Shown: piece by piece, positions 1-5,271 of the stretch | Layout of the letters: each line of letters begins with the position of its first letter | Numbering within the stretch: position 1 is the first letter of the stretch | NCBI GenBank assembly: GCA_029856635.1 | Contig: JAHKLH010000054.1 | Location: 1-8,929, forward strand | Origin: Candidatus Njordarchaeota archaeon | GTDB lineage: Archaea; Asgardarchaeota; Njordarchaeia; Njordarchaeales; JAHKLH01 | DNA length: 8,929 nucleotides | Reading direction: 5' to 3' | Translations under genes and position numbers: made by a program | Notes under the pieces: generated by a model | What the model saw: only the letters and a program-made list of their open reading frames with translations | Told to the model about the DNA's origin: nothing | Databases searched by the model: none

Positions 1-676
1 ATAATGGAATGCATATAATAAGTACTTGTAATATTGAGACCAATGCCTTGTTGTATGATTCAAATTCTTTAAGTGATGGTACGTCCTTGATAGAAAATAA
101 TATCAAAGTGAGAGTAATCATACTCCCAATAGTTAGGGCGATGAAAGAAATCAAAAATTCATCTCTGTGCATAAAGATGTCAGGATTGCCTTCAATATTA
201 AAATGTACTGCTATAACCTCAGGTAGTTGATATCTAGACAATAAGACAAAAATCGTAAAAGCACCTATGATTATCCAGCCTAGGAATATTAAAAGAGTAT
301 TGATCTTTATAACTGGTAATACTTCCACTGGTTGTTCGCCGCCGCTTTCTCGTCCTGTCTCGCGTTCTATGATTCTTCTGGAATAAATGCTCAAAGCACT
401 AACTATGAACATAATGGATAGTATTGCGTACATCATTAAGCAGATATTCTGTACGAACAATGATAAAATTACAATAATTACGAAGTTTATGAATCCAAGC
501 ATTCCCGCCAAGATATTGACTTTCATCCATATTTTCTGCGTTAAGAATGCTTGGGGAATCCTGAAGCCAAGGTATGTATTTGGTCTTAATTTTGATGCTT
601 TTGAAATGCAAAAAATGCTAGCAATTAAGTCAATTAAACCAATGAAGTAAGAAACCATGACATATATATTAATCAC
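1..676 (-). CDS. SdpI/DUF1648-type integral membrane protein (partial, 3' end outside window)
   Basis: The frame is open from a GTG at 676 to the window edge, giving 225 visible residues. Residues 35-58 match the SdpI-family signature (YLGFRIP, then W50, V53-N54, L56-A57-G58). Residues 152-166 match the DUF1648 signature (P152, H158-F-N, G163, P165-D166). Roughly five to six hydrophobic segments are visible, at about 8-24, 58-73, 76-98, 127-146, 174-192 and from 210. In Bacillus SdpI, an immunity protein against the SdpC toxin, the DUF1648 part comes first; here the SdpI-like part comes first. The start is supported by an overlap with the regulator stop (GTGA at 676-673) and by the ribosome-binding sequence AGGGGTGAT at 690-682. 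An ATG at residue 7 is a weaker alternative. Family membership is well supported; an immunity or signalling role is inference. Confidence 0.85.
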   Translation of the reverse strand, partial: MINIYVMVSYFIGLIDLIASIFCISKASKLRPNTYLGFRIPQAFLTQKIWMKVNILAGMLGFINFVIIVILSLFVQNICLMMYAILSIMFIVSALSIYSRRIIERETGRESGGEQPVEVLPVIKINTLLIFLGWIIIGAFTIFVLLSRYQLPEVIAVHFNIEGNPDIFMHRDEFLISFIALTIGSMITLTLILFSIKDVPSLKEFESYNKALVSILQVLIICIPL

Positions 677-1026
677 AATACATCACCCCTTATGTTCTTG
701 AGGGCTTTGAAAATGTCATCAACGAGGTCAAGAGCTCTGATTAAAACAGTATTGCCTTTATTTGTTAATGTATAAAATCTCCTAGGAACGCCTCCTTTAA
801 CAAGACCCCAATACGAGGTAACCATGTTCTTCTTTTCAAGATTACGAAGTAATGTATAAACAGTAGACTCTGAAGGATTAAAAACACCACCACTAAGATT
901 CACTAGTAACTTACGAATTCTATAACCATAGACTGGACCAAATCTTTTTATAATAAGCAGAATAGCGACAAGATAAAAACCACTTAACAGGGTAGACTTA
1001 AGTCCTTCAATAATGTCACGAACCAC
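673..1026 (-). CDS. PadR-family winged-helix transcriptional regulator
   Basis: This is a 117-residue protein with the PadR layout: an N-terminal helix, G34-Y35 in the 'YGYRI' turn, S52-E-S-x-V-Y57 in the recognition region, L63-E64, W73, then the wing G79-x-P-R82-R83-x-Y85-x-L-T88-x-x-G91, and a C-terminal helix for dimerisation. PadR proteins usually repress their own operon and respond to small molecules or partner proteins. The GTG at 1026 is chosen because GGTGAG lies at 1036-1031, four bases ahead, and because a TATA-like element at about 1077-1063 would place the transcript start near 1044. A longer form from an ATG at 1062 would add 12 hydrophobic residues unusual for the family. The stop overlaps the start of the downstream SdpI-like gene (GTGA), so the two are probably translationally coupled and co-regulated. 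Confidence 0.88.
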   Translation of the reverse strand: MVRDIIEGLKSTLLSGFYLVAILLIIKRFGPVYGYRIRKLLVNLSGGVFNPSESTVYTLLRNLEKKNMVTSYWGLVKGGVPRRFYTLTNKGNTVLIRALDLVDDIFKALKNIRGDVL

Positions 1027-1062
1027 AACACTCACCAAGAAAACCAATATTATTAATTCCAT

Positions 1063-1077
1063 TAAATATATTAAAAT
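1063..1077 (-). promoter_or_regulatory. TATA-like promoter element of the PadR/SdpI-like operon
   Basis: On the minus strand the sequence TTTTAATATATTTAA is centred near 1070. With the usual archaeal spacing of about 26 bases, transcription would begin near 1044, leaving a short leader that contains the GGTGAG site before the GTG at 1026. The position agrees with the chosen start; there is no direct evidence of use. Confidence 0.45.
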
Positions 1078-1092
1078 TTGAGGTATATCAAA
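1077..1092. promoter_or_regulatory. candidate operator palindrome upstream of the PadR gene
   Basis: TTTGA-GGTATA-TCAAA has perfect 5-bp arms around a 6-bp centre and abuts the TATA-like element on its upstream side. Its position suits binding by the adjacent PadR-type protein or another factor. A palindrome this short can occur by chance in AT-rich DNA. Confidence 0.25.
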
Positions 1093-2093
1093 GATAGAGG
1101 TATTTGGAAAAATATGAAGAGGCTATTATTGGAAAAACTGGAATTCCAAGGAGATTGCTCCTGAGTTTAAATCTCAATTAAAAGGAGAAAAGTTGTAGAG
1201 AGCATAGGTATGTTTTTGGAGCACTTTTATGATGCCCTTGAATAAATTAAATTAATGATTAGTTTATGATTAATTCTGATATTTCATATTGTTGTTAAGG
1301 ATGAGATTTCCTAATTCTCTTTATACAGATGAAGTATCTAACATTTTGGATATATATTTATTAAGTTAGAATTTTTAAGCTAAATTGATTGTGAAGATTC
1401 TTATTAAGTTCAGGGATATCTCTAATCACACATTAGCTTTCAGATGTAACAATTTAAATATTGTAATTTAGGATTTCAATAATTTAAATATTCATTGAAA
1501 ACATGAATTACAACAGGAGATGCTTATTGATTGATGCATTTGCGGAACAAAACAAGTGATGGTATGAAAGTATTGAGGAGGATTCTGATTTTGAGAAGTG
1601 AGAAAAAAGCAAAATGCGGTGGATTCCAACAGGTATGGACAGGATACCGTTTGAGCCTGAAATTGCTTGTCTCTTTGTTTGAGAAATAATTGTTTAAGAA
1701 AGGTATGCTATAGGACAAAGTCGTTTACGGTAAAATTAAAAAAAAGAAAACAAAGAAAATTGGTAAGATATCGGAGGTCATCATTCTTCCAAAAAATGAT
1801 GCTGTGATAGTCCTCCCGCAGTACCTATTAGTACCTTTTTAGCGTGTTTAGACATTCCTCAGCTTGTGGAAGTCGATACATTTCTCATCACATAATGGAA
1901 TACCTCTAAAACTCTTTGTTATTAGCATCAAGTATCCGGAAGTAAGTTTATAATTGGTAACAATATTGTTATGGAGATACATCCACAGAGGATTTCATAA
2001 AAAATATGTTCATGAAAACTCTTTTGTACATTCTAACAGAAGCGTTTTGGTAATTTTAATGCCAACAGTTTTCTTAAATATTTTGGTGACAAT
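1093..2093. other. 1-kb region without an intact gene; possible gene relics
   Basis: No open frame here has a convincing start, ribosome-binding site and length. Coding-like fragments appear on the plus strand. Around 1104-1245 three frames in succession give plausible peptide (frame breaks near 1147 and 1195) ending at TAA 1243. From 1534 to 1842 one frame is coding-like but broken by TAA at 1687 and TAG at 1711; its second half is lysine-rich, then shows two hydrophobic strands. An AT-rich part at 1250-1530 contains AATTTAAATATT twice (1451-1462 and 1481-1492). The second copy lies in an inverted repeat TTTCAAT/ATTGAAA (1474-1480 and 1494-1500). I do not recognise the source family of the fragments. 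Confidence 0.4.
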
Positions 2094-2474
2094 ATGAGTA
2101 TTTTCAAAGTGAAGTTCCAAATAGCAAGCATTGATAAGAAAAAATTCGTTGATGTTGAGGGATATGTTGATACTGGTGCAGTTTATTCTATAATTCCAGC
2201 AGATCTTCTTGAGAGAATTGGTGTAAAGAGAAGGCGAAGGGTCGTGGTCAAAGGAATTTGTTGCAAGAAAGAAGTATGGATTGGCGATGCCCTATTTCGT
2301 ATAATTGTTGATGGGGAAATCCTTGAGGGAGTATCATCGGTAATATTTGGTGATGATCCAGAATTAGTTTTACTTGGTTCTCATGCACTTGAGGCACTTG
2401 GTCTAGAGGTGGATGTTACTAATAAGAAACTCAAGAAAGCATCGTATATGATTATGTATTATTCTTTACTTTGA
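2094..2474 (+). CDS. retropepsin-like aspartic protease, stand-alone single domain
   Basis: This 126-residue protein carries the hallmark D26-T27-G28-A29 catalytic loop, followed by S32-I-I-P35, as in single-domain retropepsin-like proteases found in bacteria and archaea. The second half has the matching psi-loop motif 'LLGSHALEALGLEVD' at about 93-107. One chain supplies one aspartate, so the active enzyme should be a homodimer. No signal peptide or membrane segment is seen, so it is probably cytoplasmic. A cluster of four arginines (46-49) and C56-C57 lie where a flap would be expected. The start is supported by GGTGA at 2085-2089, four bases ahead of the ATG. It is followed by a terminator hairpin and appears monocistronic. 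The family is clear; the physiological substrate is unknown. Confidence 0.87.
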   Translation: MSIFKVKFQIASIDKKKFVDVEGYVDTGAVYSIIPADLLERIGVKRRRRVVVKGICCKKEVWIGDALFRIIVDGEILEGVSSVIFGDDPELVLLGSHALEALGLEVDVTNKKLKKASYMIMYYSLL

Positions 2475-2480
2475 CAAAAT

Positions 2481-2510
2481 CAAACATGACTCCACATGAT
2501 TGTTTTTCTT
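2481..2510 (+). terminator. hairpin and T-run after the retropepsin-like gene
   Basis: Arms CAAACATG and CATGATTG (one mismatch) enclose a 6-base loop, and a flanking A-run pairs with the following T-run (TTTTTCTT). It begins 6 bp after the stop codon, as expected for a transcription end for this gene. Confidence 0.55.
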
Positions 2511-2756
2511 AATAAAAGCAAAGTTCTTCATTTCTACGCATGTTTTCTTCTTAGTTTGAAAGGAGACTTCCATTCGTGATTTTTGATTCGATAATACAGA
2601 ATCGATTTAATTATTTCGCGATATTACGTTTCCGTTAGCACGAATAACGTAAGCAACTTGACAATAATCTTTTATGATTCGATTGATTTCGATTCGTATT
2701 AAATCAAGAAATAAATCTTTTTATTGAATTTCATGGCTTATTTTTTGGAGACAAAG
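2511..2756. promoter_or_regulatory. upstream region of the small-protein/SMC operon with GATTCG repeats
   Basis: No gene is seen. The word GATTCG occurs at 2585, 2676 and 2691; the last two are exactly 15 bp apart. The palindrome AATCGATT lies at 2600-2607. An inverted repeat TTACGTT/AACGTAA occupies 2624-2630 and 2646-2652. A/T-rich stretches AAATAAATC (about 2709) and CTTTTTATT (2717) could serve as a TATA element for a transcript beginning near 2740-2748. The repeats could be binding sites for a regulator of the downstream operon; this is inference from position only. Confidence 0.3.
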
Positions 2757-2951
2757 ATGACTGAGGAAATTATTGAGCTTTCAATTGAGGAGGAATACAC
2801 TCCGCTTTCAATCATATACAGCAAACATCGTCTCGAGGAATTAATTAACTACATCAAGAGAATGCAGGAAGATGAAGAGGTTAAACAACGAGCTATAGAA
2901 TTATTGTCACGGTTCTTCGAGGTGATTAGGAATGAAATTGAAAAAGCTTAG
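2757..2951 (+). CDS. small acidic helical protein, upstream partner gene of the SMC-like ATPase
   Basis: I do not recognise this family. The protein has 64 residues and is glutamate-rich, with an N-terminal EEIIELSIEEE stretch and a long predicted helix from about residue 22 (KHRLEELINYIKRM) to the end. No membrane segment or metal motif is visible. The ATG at 2757 is preferred because GGAG lies at 2747-2750, six bases ahead. An ATG at 2733 and a TTG at 2724 in the same frame would add 8 or 11 residues but lack a good ribosome-binding site. Its last 20 bases overlap the start of the Rad50/SMC-like gene, whose ribosome-binding site lies inside this gene, so the two are made together. By position it could be a small accessory subunit of the ATPase, but no homology shows this. 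Confidence 0.7.
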   Translation: MTEEIIELSIEEEYTPLSIIYSKHRLEELINYIKRMQEDEEVKQRAIELLSRFFEVIRNEIEKA

Positions 2952-5211
2952 GATTTATAATATTTCATCTCATGAAACTTTTGAAATTGATTTTGAAAAA
3001 CAGAAATATCCATTGCTAATAGTTGGTGGTACTGCAAGTGGTAAAACGACTTTAATTGTTGATGGAATAATGGCTGCATTATACGCTGCACCATATGGAG
3101 CAAAGCGTTATGAAAAACGTTGGGTATTTCCAGAATATGTAAGAATAGATGCAAATGTTGGTATAGTCGAATTAGAAGTCGAAATTGGACAAAAAGTCAT
3201 TAAAATAAGACGGGAATTTGATAGAGTAAAACGCGGAGAAAGAGTTGAGTATCTTGAGTTTATTCGAGGTGTTAAGAGGCCAATTCGTCTCAAAAGAGTG
3301 AGAGAAACTGAAAGAAGGATTATTGAACATGTTGGTATGAGTTGGGATGTCATTTTAAGTTCAATAATAACAAGACATCAAGATCGCTATTGGATATATA
3401 TGGAACCAAGTAAGATACGGAGATTGCTTGTAAGGACTCTTGGATTAGACTTCAGTCGATTATTAAGAGCTATTGAAAGTGAGTTAATGAGAATTGAAAA
3501 TGAAATTATAAAAGCTGAAAATGAATTAAGGAAAATTCATGAAGAAGTAAGCGAGGAGAGAGAATTAAGGATCAAACTCGAAGAACTTCAATCAAAATTA
3601 TCACGCTTAGAAGAGGAAAAAACAAAAATTCGAAATGAAATTACCAATAAGAATAGGATTTTAAACGAGAAAAAAGAGAAATTACAGTTTCTTTCGAAGA
3701 AAATTGCGATTATCGAAAGGGAAAGCAAGAAATGGGAGCAGTTACTTAGACGATTGAAGAATTCCTTTAACGTTGAGAACATTGATAAAATTCTTGACAT
3801 ATCCATTATTGAAAAAATCAAACAAATTCCGATTATAGCTAGACGATTAGAGGATCTTGAATTAAGAGAAGAACAATTACTGAAATTACTCGAAGAAAAG
3901 CAAAAATTAACTTCATGGGAGCAAGAGCTCAAAAAATTACCAGAGTTAAACAAGCGTATTAAGGAGATTGAGAATCGCATTGTATCTTTACGTGAAGAAA
4001 AAGAAGAAAAATCAGGTATTATTGCTTGTCTAAATAGGTTTGCATTACTTTTAGAAAAATATGATTATTGTCCAGTGTGTGGTCAGACGTTAACTCCAGA
4101 TATAAAGAAAAAGCGTCCAAAGGAACTGCGTGAAGAAGCAAAAAAGCTTAAAATAGAAGTTAGTAATTTGATTAAATATATTCAAAGACTTGAAAACGAA
4201 CGCAATAAACTTTTAAAAGAAATCGGTGCACTAGAGCAACTTAAGAACCAAGTTGAAGAATTACGTAAAAGAATTCATACTGTTGAGGATCTAGAAACCA
4301 AAATAAAGGAAATTAAGAGGGAAAAAGAGGAGCTTATTAAGATTAGAAGTGAGATTCTGAATATGCTAATTGGAAGATTAAAAAATAAAGAAACCGCAGA
4401 AACCGTTCTCAATAAAATTATTCGAGATCCTAGTCTTCTAGGTTTATTAGAAGAAGCAGTAAACATTGCTGATGTAAAATATGAGATAGAAAAACATAAA
4501 AAAGAGCTTAAGAAATCCAAACAATTGAAGGAAGAAATTCGAAAGCTTGAGAAGAAAATTAATGAATTAAATCAAAGACTCGGTGAAATAAGGTCAAATT
4601 TAGATAATGTTCGTAACGAGTTAACTGAGATTCATAGAAGACTTAGTGAAATTGAAGTGCTTAAGAAAAGACTACCAGAACTTGAGGGGAAGATCCAGAA
4701 TTTAAGTATTGAAAAACGTGCATATAAGTTGTTACAGAAAACACTCTCAGAAAGTGGATTTCCAATGAGTATAATCAGAAAATATGTTGATTTTCTATCA
4801 AGTAAAACTAATGAGTATCTTAAATCTTTTGGTGCTTCTTTCCAGATCAAACTAATTTGTTCAGAAGATGCAATTTACATTAGAATTTTCACAAAGAATG
4901 CTAAGCGACCAATTTTCACGCTAAGTAATGGAGAAAAAATATTGCTAGAACTCTCATTGCGATTAGCGCTTGCGGAGTTAATTGAATATGTATATCCTGG
5001 AATTACTAGACCAAAATTCTTAATACTTGATGGAATTTTGAATGCATTAGATACGGATACGCAGAGAAAAATCATACATGCTTTAGTATACCTCGTTGAG
5101 AAAAGAAAATATCCACAAGTCATCGTTTTATCGCATGATTATAGTTTCTGTAATTATCCAGAATTTCGTTCCATAATTACCTTAGGCAGAACTAAAAGTT
5201 CTGATTCGTAG
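2932..5211 (+). CDS. Rad50/SMC-like zinc-hook ATPase
   Basis: This 759-residue protein has an ABC-type ATPase head split by a long coiled coil. Visible are Walker A GGTASGKTT (32-40), Q-loop Q150, coiled coil from about 185 to 370, zinc hook C380-P-V-C383 at the exact centre, returning coil to about 620, signature L664-S-N-G-E668, Walker B LILD700, D-loop around D707 and switch H735. Both coil arms have a non-coiled break, at about 274-305 and 482-515. Rad50-type proteins tether and process DNA ends, usually with Mre11 nuclease; no Mre11, HerA or NurA is present here. The chain is shorter than typical archaeal Rad50. The residue after Walker B Asp is Gly701 (codon GGA), where the catalytic glutamate is expected. 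The start is supported by GAGGTGAT ending at 2926, five bases ahead of the ATG. Whether it is a true Rad50 or a separate SMC branch is open. Confidence 0.9.
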   Translation: MKLKKLRIYNISSHETFEIDFEKQKYPLLIVGGTASGKTTLIVDGIMAALYAAPYGAKRYEKRWVFPEYVRIDANVGIVELEVEIGQKVIKIRREFDRVKRGERVEYLEFIRGVKRPIRLKRVRETERRIIEHVGMSWDVILSSIITRHQDRYWIYMEPSKIRRLLVRTLGLDFSRLLRAIESELMRIENEIIKAENELRKIHEEVSEERELRIKLEELQSKLSRLEEEKTKIRNEITNKNRILNEKKEKLQFLSKKIAIIERESKKWEQLLRRLKNSFNVENIDKILDISIIEKIKQIPIIARRLEDLELREEQLLKLLEEKQKLTSWEQELKKLPELNKRIKEIENRIVSLREEKEEKSGIIACLNRFALLLEKYDYCPVCGQTLTPDIKKKRPKELREEAKKLKIEVSNLIKYIQRLENERNKLLKEIGALEQLKNQVEELRKRIHTVEDLETKIKEIKREKEELIKIRSEILNMLIGRLKNKETAETVLNKIIRDPSLLGLLEEAVNIADVKYEIEKHKKELKKSKQLKEEIRKLEKKINELNQRLGEIRSNLDNVRNELTEIHRRLSEIEVLKKRLPELEGKIQNLSIEKRAYKLLQKTLSESGFPMSIIRKYVDFLSSKTNEYLKSFGASFQIKLICSEDAIYIRIFTKNAKRPIFTLSNGEKILLELSLRLALAELIEYVYPGITRPKFLILDGILNALDTDTQRKIIHALVYLVEKRKYPQVIVLSHDYSFCNYPEFRSIITLGRTKSSDS
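5187..5203 (+). repeat. perfect 7-bp hairpin at the 3' end of the SMC-like gene
   Basis: CAGAACT and AGTTCTG flank a 3-base AAA loop, just before the TAG at 5209-5211. No T-run follows immediately, so it is not a standard terminator; it could act as an RNA 3' structure or be chance. Confidence 0.3.
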
Positions 5212-5240
5212 TTGATACATAAGGAAAATTAAGCGAAATA

Positions 5241-5266
5241 AATCAATTGCTTTTTTGATTATTTTG
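5241..5266. terminator. hairpin and T-runs between convergent SMC-like and subtilase genes
   Basis: Arms AATCAA (5241-5246) and TTGATT (5255-5260) flank a loop containing a T-run (TTTTTT at 5251-5256), and another T-run (TTTT at 5262-5265) follows on the plus strand. It lies 30 bp after the SMC-like stop and just after the subtilase stop on the other strand. It best fits the plus-strand operon; minus-strand use is less clear. Confidence 0.4.
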
Positions 5267-5271
5267 TGTGA

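Noticed and set aside
387..650. Plus-strand open frame of 87 codons
   Set aside because: It lies antisense to the SdpI/DUF1648-type gene, which has clear family motifs, and has no ribosome-binding site.
1337..1370. Inverted repeat TCTAAC/GTTAGA followed by a T-run, possible terminator
   Set aside because: The loop is 22 bases, the stem only 6 bp, and no intact gene ends just before it.
1474..1500. CRISPR-like repeat ending in ATTGAAA
   Set aside because: Only one unit is present; there is no array of repeats and spacers.
1524..1718. Minus-strand open frame of 64 codons in the gene-poor region
   Set aside because: No ribosome-binding site or recognisable motif; its composition looks like the antisense of the possible plus-strand relic.
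2724..2756. Longer N terminus for the small acidic protein (TTG 2724 or ATG 2733)
   Set aside because: GGAG at 2747-2750 is correctly spaced only for the ATG at 2757.
3588..3980. Minus-strand open frame of 130 codons inside the SMC-like gene
   Set aside because: It is the serine/phenylalanine-rich antisense of the coiled-coil coding sequence, a typical shadow frame.
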